The translations under genes and the position numbers were made by a program. A stretch of DNA of 5,819 nucleotides from Mxb001 sp049431945. GTDB lineage: Bacteria; Actinomycetota; Actinomycetes; S36-B12. The notes under the pieces were generated by a model. That model made no database searches. It saw only the letters and a program-made list of their open reading frames with translations, and was not told the origin of the DNA. This document shows positions 1 to 5,450 of this stretch, piece after piece. The stretch spans positions 1-5,819 of the forward strand of contig JBMTDJ010000099.1 of assembly GCA_049431945.1 (NCBI GenBank). Direction: 5' to 3'. How positions within the stretch are numbered: the stretch's first letter is position 1; every line of letters begins with the position of its first letter.

Positions 1-351
1 AAGGTCGGCCGTCTCGGCAAGGTGCTCGGTCCCCGCGGCCTCATGCCCAACCCGAAGACCGGCACCGTGACCATGGACGTCGCCAAGGCCGTCGAGGACA
101 TCAAGGGCGGCAAGATCGAGTTCCGCGTCGACAAGAACTCCAACCTTCACTTCCCCGTCGGCCGCGCCTCCTTCAGCGAGGATCAGCTCACCGACAACTA
201 CCTCGCAGCGCTCGACGAGATCCTGCGGGCCAAGCCGTCCGCGGCCAAGGGGCGCTACGTCAAGAAGGTGACCGTCTCGTCCACCATGGGCCCGGGTGTG
301 CCCGTGGATCCGCAGGCCACGTCCCGCGGTTCGGGCGACGCGGCCGAGTAG
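1..351 (+). CDS. rplA: 50S ribosomal protein L1, C-terminal part (5' end outside window)
   Basis: This is the last 116 codons of L1, read in frame from the first base and ending at TAG. L1 forms the mobile L1 stalk of the 50S subunit, binds 23S rRNA, helps release E-site tRNA, and in many bacteria represses its own operon. The L1 signature is plain near the left edge: GKVLGPRGLMPNPKTGTVT, followed by the KFRVDK-like strand (here EFRVDKNSNLHFPVG). The segment ends with the usual VSSTMGPGVPVD strand. A short Ser/Gly/Ala/Glu tail, QATSRGSGDAAE, follows. The first in-frame GTG (position 22) is an internal Val of the signature and not a start, because the reading frame is open back to the window edge. 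The order rplA-rplJ-rplL is the usual one. I see no damage to the visible part. Confidence 0.97.
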   Translation, partial: KVGRLGKVLGPRGLMPNPKTGTVTMDVAKAVEDIKGGKIEFRVDKNSNLHFPVGRASFSEDQLTDNYLAALDEILRAKPSAAKGRYVKKVTVSSTMGPGVPVDPQATSRGSGDAAE

Positions 352-380
352 GCACTCCGCGGAGCCGGGGGTCGGCCGTT

Positions 381-417
381 TTGACGTCTGGCCCCTCGGC
401 CCCGTAACCTCACCCAC
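381..417 (+). promoter_or_regulatory. Candidate sigma-70 type promoter for rplJ-rplL
   Basis: TTGACG (381-386) is followed after 18 bases by TAACCT (405-410). This fits the actinobacterial TTGACN / TANNNT pattern and puts transcription start near A416, directly ahead of the L10 leader. A dedicated promoter here would let L10 and L7/L12 be made independently of L1, in line with the higher copy number of L7/L12. An imperfect hairpin, GCCGGGGG (364-371) with CCCTCGGC (393-400), overlaps the -35 region and may be part of the end of the rplA transcript. The call rests on motif match and position only. Confidence 0.5.
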
Positions 418-540
418 GACCGAAGACCGCCGGTTGCAGCCTCAGGGCTGACGAAGGACCCCAGGGTCGCCTGCGCAGGCCGAATCGCCACGACGGCGAC
501 CTGCTTGCGTGTGTGCCCCGGGCCCACGAAAGAGAGCAGG
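418..540 (+). promoter_or_regulatory. L10-type ribosomal protein leader (rplJL autoregulatory RNA)
   Basis: The stretch ahead of rplJ has the arrangement of the bacterial L10 leader, which binds the L10(L12)n complex and limits rplJL expression when free complex builds up. Visible elements are the CGAAGACCGCCGGTTGC segment (421-437), a small GACC/GGTC hairpin (457-468), the perfect 12-base palindrome GCCTGCGCAGGC (469-480), and a TCGCC/GGCGA hairpin with a 5-base loop (485-499). A GC-rich fold around GTGTGCCCCGGGCCCAC comes just before the Shine-Dalgarno. The family assignment comes from position and from resemblance to actinobacterial leaders as I remember them. A covariance-model search with the L10 leader model would decide it. 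The exact boundaries are uncertain. Confidence 0.65.
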
Positions 541-548
541 AGGAGCCG

Positions 549-1301
549 ATGGCTCGCGAAGACAAGGCCGCCACCGTCGCGGAACTCGCTGAGGAGTTCC
601 GGACCTCGAGCGCGGCTGTGCTCACCGAGTACCGCGGCCTGACGGTGTCGCAGATCAGCCAGTTGCGTCGGTCGCTCAAGGGCATCGCCAACTACGCGGT
701 CGTCAAGAACACCCTCACCAAGATCGCCGCGCGCGAGGCCGGAGTCGAGGGTCTCGATGCGCTGCTCGCTGGCCCCAGCGCCATCGCCTTCATCAAGGGC
801 GACCCGGTTGAGGGCGCGAAGAGCCTCAAGGCCTTCGCCAAGGACAACCCGCTGCTGGTCCTCAAGGCCGGCTACATGGACGGCCGCATCCTCGATGCCT
901 CCGAGGTCAAGAAGCTCGCCGACCTCGAGTCCCGTGAGGTCCTGCTCGCCAAGCTCGCCGGCGCGATGAAGGCGTCGATGTCCCAGGCGGTCTCCCTGTT
1001 CGCCGCCCCGCTGTCGCAGGCCGCACGGACCGTGGACGCCCTCCGCGTCAAGGCCGAGGCCGATCCGTCGATCATCGGCGGAGCGGGGGCTGCCCCGTCC
1101 AAGATCGACGAGGCCGCGCATGCCGTGGAGCACGTCGCGGAGGAGGCCGTCGAGGCGGTCGAGCACGCTGTCGAGGACGTCGCCGAGGCCGTGGAGCACG
1201 CGGTCGAGGGCGTTGCCCACAAGGTCGAGGAGATGCTCCACCACGGCGACGCCGCACCTGAGTCCGATCACCCCGAGTCCACCACCCCCACCGAGGGCTG
1301 A
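549..1301 (+). CDS. rplJ: 50S ribosomal protein L10 with long acidic repeat-bearing C-terminal extension
   Basis: L10 is the base of the L7/L12 stalk: its N-terminal domain binds 23S rRNA and its C-terminal helix carries L7/L12 dimers. The start ATG has AGGAGG (538-543) five bases upstream and gives the conserved actinobacterial opening MAREDKAATVAELAEEF. An upstream in-frame GTG at 513 lies inside the leader and lacks a ribosome binding site. Core motifs include VLTEYRGLTV, YAVVKNTLTKIA, GPSAIAFIKGDP and KLADLESREVLLAKLAGAMK, and the core ends near residue 175. The protein has 250 residues where about 165-180 is usual. Residues 193-225 are three tandem 11-residue units (VEHVAEEAVEA, VEHAVEDVAEA, VEHAVEGVAHK) predicted to be helical. 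An acidic Pro/Ser/Thr tail follows. The reading frame is clean, so this is an extension and not a frameshift fusion. Confidence 0.97.
   Translation: MAREDKAATVAELAEEFRTSSAAVLTEYRGLTVSQISQLRRSLKGIANYAVVKNTLTKIAAREAGVEGLDALLAGPSAIAFIKGDPVEGAKSLKAFAKDNPLLVLKAGYMDGRILDASEVKKLADLESREVLLAKLAGAMKASMSQAVSLFAAPLSQAARTVDALRVKAEADPSIIGGAGAAPSKIDEAAHAVEHVAEEAVEAVEHAVEDVAEAVEHAVEGVAHKVEEMLHHGDAAPESDHPESTTPTEG
1125..1223 (+). repeat. Three tandem 33-base units encoding 11-residue (hendecad) repeats in L10
   Basis: The three units run 1125-1157, 1158-1190 and 1191-1223, with no gap. Each encodes VEH at positions 1-3 and Glu at position 6, with Ala/Val filling most other positions. A degenerate fourth unit begins VEEML. 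The units differ mostly at third codon positions (for example GTG, GTC and GTG for the leading Val), so they look old and kept at protein level and not like a fresh slippage product. Val spacing in units 2-3 (residues 204, 208, 211, 215, 219, 222, 226) follows the 4-3-4-4-3-4 pattern of a hendecad amphipathic helix or coiled coil. Confidence 0.8.
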
Positions 1302-1313
1302 GGCCCACTAATC

Positions 1314-1328
1314 CCGGCCCTCGGCCGG
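1314..1328 (+). other. Small GC-rich hairpin between rplJ and rplL
   Basis: CCGGCC and GGCCGG pair perfectly around a 3-base CTC loop, just ahead of the GAAAGGA ribosome binding site of rplL. There is no following U-tract, so a full terminator is unlikely. It could act as a processing or mRNA-stability element that helps L7/L12 outnumber L10, but that is inference. Confidence 0.4.
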
Positions 1329-1347
1329 CCAACGAAAGGACGCCACC

Positions 1348-1743
1348 ATGGCGAAGATGAGCACAGATGAGCTGCTCGATGTGTTCAAGGAGATGACCCT
1401 CATCGAGCTCTCCGAGTTCGTGAAGGCCTTCGAGGAGACCTTCGAGGTCACCGCTGCTGCACCCGTTGCGGTTGCTGCTGCGGCTCCGGCTGCCGGTGGC
1501 GGCGGCGAGGCTGCTGCGGGTGGGGCCGACCAGGATGAGTTCGACGTCATCCTCGAGGCCGGCGGCGACAACAAGATCCCGGTCATCAAGGAGGTGCGTG
1601 CGCTCACCAGCCTCGGCCTGAAGGAGGCCAAGGATCTTGTTGAGGGTGCGCCCAAGCCTGTCCTGGAGAAGGTCAACAAGGAGACCGCCGACAAGGCCAA
1701 GGCTGCCCTCGAGGGCGCCGGCGCCACGGTCAGCGTCAAGTAG
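1348..1743 (+). CDS. rplL: 50S ribosomal protein L7/L12
   Basis: This is the multicopy stalk protein that recruits and stimulates the translational GTPases EF-Tu, EF-G, IF2 and RF3. At 131 residues it is normal length. The N-terminal dimerisation and L10-binding helices (about residues 1-38, MSTDELLDVFKEMTLIELSEFVKAFEE) are followed by an Ala/Gly/Pro hinge (about 39-62). The globular C-terminal domain then carries the factor-binding surface KIPVIKEVRALTSLGLKEAKDLVE and the closing motif KAALEGAGATVSVK. The ATG is seven bases after GAAAGGA (1334-1340). An internal ATG three codons on (MSTDEL) is a less well placed alternative. The hinge uses many GCT and GTT codons, whereas rplJ mainly uses GCC and GTC, which suggests codon choice for very high expression. 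It lies 46 bases after rplJ and is probably cotranscribed. Confidence 0.98.
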   Translation: MAKMSTDELLDVFKEMTLIELSEFVKAFEETFEVTAAAPVAVAAAAPAAGGGGEAAAGGADQDEFDVILEAGGDNKIPVIKEVRALTSLGLKEAKDLVEGAPKPVLEKVNKETADKAKAALEGAGATVSVK

Positions 1744-1760
1744 TCACACGCTTCATGCGC

Positions 1761-1797
1761 CGAAGGGGGCGCCGGGATGATCCCGGCGCCCCCTTCG
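1761..1797 (+). terminator. Strong intrinsic terminator after rplL, possibly bidirectional
   Basis: The arms CGAAGGGGGCGCCGGGA (1761-1777) and TCCCGGCGCCCCCTTCG (1781-1797) pair perfectly over 17 bp around a TGA loop. With one bulged C, flanking GCG/CGC bases can extend the stem. It begins 17 bases after the rplL stop codon. No U-tract follows on either strand, which is common among actinobacterial terminators. It sits between the converging ends of rplL and the IclR-family gene, so it could stop transcription from both sides and insulate the ribosomal operon from the metabolic cassette. The rest of the convergent gap (1798-1867) shows nothing else I can name. Confidence 0.85.
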
Positions 1798-1867
1798 CGC
1801 GTCCCGTGCAGGTAGCTGTCGGATACCCGCAGAGGCCGCCGGCGACACCGCGATCGTCGCGCCCGGC

Positions 1868-2623
1868 CTAGTCGGCTATGGCGATGCTCCGTTGGATCCG
1901 ATGAGAGGCTCGCGTCAACGCAGTGATGATGGCCATCTCCTTCGCCCCCGCGACCTGGTCAGGGCGACAGGCGACTGCGACCGCTCCAAGGAAGTCCGCC
2001 GTGACGACCGGTGCCGCGATGCACTGAACGCCCAGCGCGTACTCCTCGTGATCCCGGGCGACACCGACACTGGAGCGAATCTCGCCCTCAAGGGCCGATC
2101 GACTGGTGACGGTGCGCCTCGTCAGTGAATGCAGGGGGTGGCGGGCGAGGTAGTCCTCGCGCTCCTCGTCCTCGAGACTGCCCAGGATGCACTTGCCCAG
2201 TGCCGTGGCGTGCGCTGAATCGTTCATGCCGACCCACAGGTCGATCGAGGGAAACTTCGTGGAGTCGACGATCTCCACGACCGTGATCTCCCCATCGACG
2301 TGCGCGGCGAGGTAGACCGGGCTGTGCCACTCATCTCGAAGGCCCTGCATGACCGGTCTGGCTCGAGCGACGGTGCCTGCCATTCGATCCTGGGTCGCCA
2401 CGCGCAAGAAGGCAGGGCCGACCACGTAGCTGCCGTCATCAAGCTTGCTCAGATAACCCTCATGGGTCAGCGTCCGCAGCAGGTGATAGGTGGTGGGCAG
2501 GCCAAGTCGGAGATCGCGAGCCAACTCCTTGGCTCGTGCGCGCCCCTGTCGGGCGCTGACAGCCTCCACCAGGTGGAGGGCGCGTTGGACCGACTGAATG
2601 AGCGTCGGCGCGGACTCAGACAT
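1868..2623 (-). CDS. IclR-family transcriptional regulator
   Basis: This is a DNA-binding regulator of the IclR family, which usually controls an adjacent catabolic operon in response to a small organic acid. The N-terminal winged helix-turn-helix is clear: IQSVQRALHLVEAV, then ARAKELARDLRLGLPTTYHLLRTLTHEGYL with recognition helix around PTTYHLLRTL, then the wing DDGSYVVGP. The C-terminal GAF-like effector domain shows the family hallmarks HATALGKCILGSL and EEYALGVQCIAAPV. The chosen ATG at 2623 gives 251 residues (MSESAPTLIQSV) and has GGGGA about eight bases upstream. Other in-frame starts are ATG 2632 and GTG 2647, which add 3 and 8 residues but lack a spaced ribosome binding site. It is divergent from the E1 operon and is its likely regulator. 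The effector cannot be read from the sequence. Confidence 0.93.
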   Translation of the reverse strand: MSESAPTLIQSVQRALHLVEAVSARQGRARAKELARDLRLGLPTTYHLLRTLTHEGYLSKLDDGSYVVGPAFLRVATQDRMAGTVARARPVMQGLRDEWHSPVYLAAHVDGEITVVEIVDSTKFPSIDLWVGMNDSAHATALGKCILGSLEDEEREDYLARHPLHSLTRRTVTSRSALEGEIRSSVGVARDHEEYALGVQCIAAPVVTADFLGAVAVACRPDQVAGAKEMAIITALTRASHRIQRSIAIAD

Positions 2624-2677
2624 AGGCCCCATCCCCGGTTGCGTCACGCCATGGTAAGGAGCGTCGACAGGCGCGTG

Positions 2678-2716
2678 GGCGGAATTCCCCCAACTCGTAT
2701 CACCATTTGAAATTCA
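2678..2716. promoter_or_regulatory. Candidate operator region in the divergent iclR-type / E1 spacer
   Basis: Two short AT-centred inverted repeats lie in the divergent spacer. GGCGGAATTCCCCC (2678-2691) is a palindrome with one mismatched pair around GGAATTCC. TGAAATTCA (2708-2716) is a nine-base inverted repeat with a central A, overlapped by ATTTGAAAT (2705-2713). Their centres are about 27-28 bases apart, or between two and three helical turns. IclR-family operators are typically short palindromes with half-sites like GGAAA/TTTCC, so these are plausible sites. I see no convincing -35/-10 pair for the E1 operon. On the minus strand TACCAT (2656-2651) is a weak -10 candidate for the regulator. 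Confidence 0.35.
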
Positions 2717-2795
2717 GCCTCTTTCGCCTCGACGCGGCGGTGCGCACACTGGGGCGAGATCAAGCGGGAGTCGAATCCGCCCAGGAAGGAGCGTC

Positions 2796-3776
2796 ATGAT
2801 CGAAGACGACACGCGGGTGCAGTTCTACAAGGATATGGTGCGCATTCGCACCTACGAGGCCGCCCTTCAGCGCGACTATCACGCTGACAAGACCCCCCAG
2901 TGGGACATCGGCGCTGGCCTCATCCCCGGCGAGATGCACCTCGCCGCGGGTCAAGAGCCGGTCGCGGTGGGACTGTGCGCCAATCTCGTCCAAGAGGACG
3001 CCATTACCGGCCCGCACCGCCCCCATCATCTGGCCCTCGCTAAGGGCGTCGACATGAAAGCCATGACGGCGGAAATCTTCGGACGCGTCACAGGTCTGTG
3101 CCACGGCAAGGGCGGCCACATGCACCTGTTCGATCCTGCCAACCACTTCTCCTGCTCGGGCATCATCGCCCAGGGAATGCCCGTGGCGGTGGGTCAGGCC
3201 TTCGCGTTCAGCCGAAAGGGCACCGACAACGTCGCGGTGGCGGTCGCGGGCGAGGGTGCTGCCAATCAGGGCGCCTTCCACGAGGCGTTGAATCTGGCCG
3301 CCATGTGGAAGTTGCCGGTGATCTTCATCATCGAGGACAACGATTGGGCTATCTCGGTGGCTCGCGACACGGCCACGCCGATCAAGGACGGATCCATGCG
3401 AGCCGCGGCCTACGGCATGCCGTCGGCGCGCATCGAAGGCAATGACGTTGAGGCGATCTACGAGGCCTGCAAGATCGCCGTTGATCGCGCGCGTTCCGGC
3501 GGCGGCCCGACGATGCTCGAGATTCACACCGTGCGACTTTGGGGTCACTTCGAGGGCGATGCCCAGGCCTACCGCGGCGATGAGCTGCAGGAGGCAACCG
3601 AGCGGGATCCGATCCCGGCGTATGAGCGGCGTCTGCGGGGCGCGGGCCTGCTTGACGATGAGTCCGTGGCACAGATCAAAGCGGAGGCCGAGGCGGAAGT
3701 GGAGGCCGCGATTGCCTTCGCAAAGGAGAGCCCGGAGCCCAAGCCCAGTGATGCCTACCTGCACGTGTTCGCGTAG
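2796..3776 (+). CDS. Thiamine-diphosphate-dependent 2-oxoacid/acetoin-type dehydrogenase E1, alpha subunit
   Basis: This is the alpha half of an alpha2beta2 E1, which decarboxylates (or cleaves) its substrate on thiamine diphosphate and passes the acyl group to a lipoyl domain. At 326 residues it has the normal length for bacterial AcoA/PdhA-type subunits. Visible motifs are the HRPHH diphosphate-side segment (residues 74-78), GKGGHMHLFDP, and the cofactor motif GEG (152-154) followed 27 residues later by Asn182. WGHFEGDAQAYR (from 249) is the C-terminal segment. Asp is usual where Glu153 stands, a conservative metal-ligand change. AAGGAG (2786-2791) precedes the ATG. The GAFHEALNLAAMWKLPVIF stretch is closest in my memory to acetoin-dehydrogenase and PDH alpha subunits, but the substrate cannot be fixed from sequence. 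It is the first gene of the operon, 21 bases before the beta subunit. Confidence 0.93.
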   Translation: MIEDDTRVQFYKDMVRIRTYEAALQRDYHADKTPQWDIGAGLIPGEMHLAAGQEPVAVGLCANLVQEDAITGPHRPHHLALAKGVDMKAMTAEIFGRVTGLCHGKGGHMHLFDPANHFSCSGIIAQGMPVAVGQAFAFSRKGTDNVAVAVAGEGAANQGAFHEALNLAAMWKLPVIFIIEDNDWAISVARDTATPIKDGSMRAAAYGMPSARIEGNDVEAIYEACKIAVDRARSGGGPTMLEIHTVRLWGHFEGDAQAYRGDELQEATERDPIPAYERRLRGAGLLDDESVAQIKAEAEAEVEAAIAFAKESPEPKPSDAYLHVFA

Positions 3777-3797
3777 GCGAGAGACGAGGAGCAAGTA

Positions 3798-4820
3798 ATG
3801 ACTGCGACGATCGATGCCGGCACACGGCGCGTCACGACCGCGAAGGCAATCTCCGAGGCGATCGCCCAGGAGATGCGCTCTGATCCCAACGTCTTTGTCA
3901 TGGGCGAGGACGTGGGTCCCTACGGCGGAATCTTCGGATCCACCGGCGGACTCTTCGAGGAGTTCGGCACCACCCGCATCATCGACACCCCGATTTCTGA
4001 GACCGGGTTCATCGGTGCAGGCATCGGCGCAGCTGTCGAGGGCATGCGCCCGGTAGTGGAGTTGATGTTCGTCGACTTCTTTGGGGTGTGTTTCGACCAG
4101 ATCTACAACCACATGGCCAAGATTCACTACGAGTCCGGCGGCAATGTGAAGGTGCCGATGGTCTTGATGATGGCCGTGGGTGGCGGATACTCCGATGCCG
4201 CGCAGCACTCGCAATGCCTGTGGGCCTCATTCGCGCACATGCCGGGCATGAAGGTGGTGGCACCCTCGAACCCCTACGACGCGAAGGGGCTGATGATCTC
4301 GGCGATTCGCGATGACAACCCGGTGATCTTCATGTTCCACAAGGGCGTGATGGGCCTGCCCTGGATGGCCAAGAACCCCCGCTCCATCGGGCCCGTCCCG
4401 GAGGAGGAGTACACGGTCCCGATCGGCAAGGCCGCCATCGCTCACGAGGGATCGGACGTGACCGTGGTCAGCATTTCGATGTCGGTGCAGCACTGCCTGG
4501 ATGTCGCCGAGGAACTTGAGGGCGATGTCAGCGTCGAGGTCCTCGACCTGCGTTCACTTGTGCCGCTCGACCGAGAGGCCATCCTGGCCTCGGTCGCCAA
4601 GACCGGGCGCCTGGTCATCGTCGATGAGGACTACAAGTCCTTCGGCATGAGCGGTGAAGTCATCGCCACCATCGCCGACCACGACCCGTCGATGCTCAAG
4701 GCGCCTGTGCAGCGCGTGTGCTACCCCGATGTCCCCGTGCCCTACGCGCGGGTCCTTGAGTACGAGGTCCTGCCCACGCGCGACAAGATCAAGGCGGCTA
4801 TTGCCAAGGTGATGGGCTGA
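3798..4820 (+). CDS. Thiamine-diphosphate-dependent 2-oxoacid/acetoin-type dehydrogenase E1, beta subunit
   Basis: This is the partner subunit that completes the E1 active site. At 340 residues it is typical of AcoB/PdhB-type beta subunits. The pyrimidine-binding half shows GEDVGPYGGIFGSTGGL, then ISETGFIGAGIGAAVEGMRP with the cofactor-activating Glu68, then VDFFGVCFDQIYNHMAK. YSDAAQHSQ carries the conserved His137. The C-terminal transketolase-like half has VVSISMSVQHCLDVAEEL, VEVLDLRSLVPLD and VIVDEDYKSFGMSGEV, and it closes with VPVPYARVLEYEVLPTRDKI. GAGGAG (3786-3791) lies six bases before the ATG. All key residues appear intact, so with the alpha subunit an active heterotetramer is expected. 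The lipoyl gene follows after four bases. Branched-chain, pyruvate and acetoin versions share this fold, so I give no symbol. Confidence 0.95.
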   Translation: MTATIDAGTRRVTTAKAISEAIAQEMRSDPNVFVMGEDVGPYGGIFGSTGGLFEEFGTTRIIDTPISETGFIGAGIGAAVEGMRPVVELMFVDFFGVCFDQIYNHMAKIHYESGGNVKVPMVLMMAVGGGYSDAAQHSQCLWASFAHMPGMKVVAPSNPYDAKGLMISAIRDDNPVIFMFHKGVMGLPWMAKNPRSIGPVPEEEYTVPIGKAAIAHEGSDVTVVSISMSVQHCLDVAEELEGDVSVEVLDLRSLVPLDREAILASVAKTGRLVIVDEDYKSFGMSGEVIATIADHDPSMLKAPVQRVCYPDVPVPYARVLEYEVLPTRDKIKAAIAKVMG

Positions 4821-4824
4821 TTGC

Positions 4825-5058
4825 ATGGCGCATCTCGTCACCTTTCCACACATGTCCAAGGACGCGGAAGCCGAGGGAGTTGTCGCAACCTGGTTCGCCC
4901 GCACGGGCGAGACGGTGAAAGCGGGCCAGGTGATCGCCGAGGTCATGGTCGACAAGGTCTCCCTGGACGTGGAGGCTCCCGTCGATGGCGTGATTACCTG
5001 CCTCATCGAGGAAGAGGGCACTGTCACGCAGGGCCAGGACATCGCCCGCATCGACTGA
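4825..5058 (+). CDS. Free-standing lipoyl-domain protein (E2-like carrier without acyltransferase core)
   Basis: This protein of 77 residues is essentially one lipoyl domain and nothing more. It opens with HLVTFPHMSKDAEAEGVVATWFARTG. The lipoylation hairpin follows as EVMVDKVSLDVEAP, with Lys44 the expected attachment site, and the domain ends with the symmetrical half GVITCLIEEEGTVTQGQDIARI. A full E2 would go on to a linker, a peripheral-subunit-binding domain and a catalytic domain of more than 200 residues ending in an HxxxDG motif. None of these follows in any frame. The start is four bases after the beta-subunit stop, and AAGGTGATG inside that gene serves as ribosome binding site, so translation is probably coupled. 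The likely role is as swinging acyl carrier for the adjacent E1. DKV in place of the common DKA is within family variation. Confidence 0.9.
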   Translation: MAHLVTFPHMSKDAEAEGVVATWFARTGETVKAGQVIAEVMVDKVSLDVEAPVDGVITCLIEEEGTVTQGQDIARID

Positions 5059-5413
5059 TCGGAACTGTGCGCGAAGCACCGCTGCGCGGGGTAGCGGTTC
5101 AGCAGCCTCCCGTGTCGGCGCCCCATGCTCAGACCGGTCGGATTGTCCGATTTGCCTGGTATCAGGCTGATTGCTCAGGTGGCCACGTGGTCACAGTCCG
5201 GTGTCGTCACTTGACTCCGCGGCCCATCGGGGTCACGATCTACCCGCGCAACACCTCCGGGGTGGGATTGCCCGTCGAGCACGGCATCGCCGTACGACTG
5301 GCTCGCATCCGACACCACGCCGAGGAGTTCGCCCGCCCCCGGGGGCCTGTCGCCCCGGGGACCGCAGACCGCGGCCGGGGCGCACTCGAGGGCCGGTGCC
5401 GGTACCCCCCGGG
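5059..5413. other. Long non-coding stretch upstream of rpoB with several inverted repeats
   Basis: I find no credible gene on either strand here: the open frames have no recognisable domain and run into rpoB in wrong frames. Just after the lipoyl gene, ACCGCT/AGCGGT (5078-5083, 5093-5098) form a weak hairpin that may end the operon, and two small hairpins follow (TCGGA-TTG-TCCGA at 5138-5150 and GCCTG-GTAT-CAGGC at 5154-5167). GTGGCCACGTGGTCAC (5179-5194) is a 16-base palindrome with one mismatched pair. TTGACT (5211-5216) with CACGAT 17 bases on is a weak distal promoter candidate. GCCCCCGGGGGC (5335-5346) and two further CCCCGGGG sites (5353-5360, 5407-5414) make the proximal part very GC-rich. 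Confidence 0.5.
5179..5194. promoter_or_regulatory. 16-base near-perfect palindrome, candidate operator upstream of rpoB
   Basis: GTGGCCACGTGGTCAC reads the same on both strands except at one symmetric pair, with CCACGTGG (an E-box-like CACGTG core) in the centre. It lies 17 bases before the weak TTGACT (-35-like) box. A dimeric repressor or activator site is possible, but no regulator can be named. Confidence 0.3.
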
Positions 5414-5414
5414 G

Positions 5415-5450
5415 TCGACAGCGGCGTGCCCAGAGGGTAGGCTGCCGCTT
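5415..5450 (+). promoter_or_regulatory. Candidate primary promoter of rpoB
   Basis: TCGACA (5415-5420, five of six to TTGACA) is followed after 17 bases by TAGGCT (5438-5443), a TANNNT -10 box. Transcription would begin near 5450 and leave a leader of about 68 bases. That leader has two small hairpins: CCGGT-TTGAC-ACCGG (5465-5479), and TGCCG/CGGCA (5483-5487, 5495-5499) just ahead of the ribosome binding site. Spacing and motif are good for a housekeeping sigma factor. An own promoter is expected because rplL ends in a strong terminator. Confidence 0.55.

Noticed and set aside
513..548. Upstream GTG start that would add 12 residues to L10
   Set aside because: The added residues lie in the leader and are not L10-like. 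The ATG at 549 has an ideal AGGAGG and gives the conserved MAREDKA opening.
255..1271. 338-codon open frame on the minus strand opposite rplA/rplJ
   Set aside because: It is antisense to well-supported ribosomal protein genes, has low-complexity Leu/Gly/Asp/Arg composition and no recognisable domain. Long antisense frames are common in GC-rich DNA.
2760..4214. 484-codon open frame on the minus strand opposite the E1 genes
   Set aside because: It mirrors the codon structure of the E1 alpha and beta genes and is rich in His, Arg and Asp with no domain. The plus-strand products are unambiguous.
5059..5170. Possible frameshifted remainder of an E2 after the lipoyl domain
   Set aside because: I read all three forward frames and saw no Pro/Ala linker, peripheral-subunit-binding motif or acyltransferase motif. 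The 459 bases before rpoB are also too short for a full E2 core.
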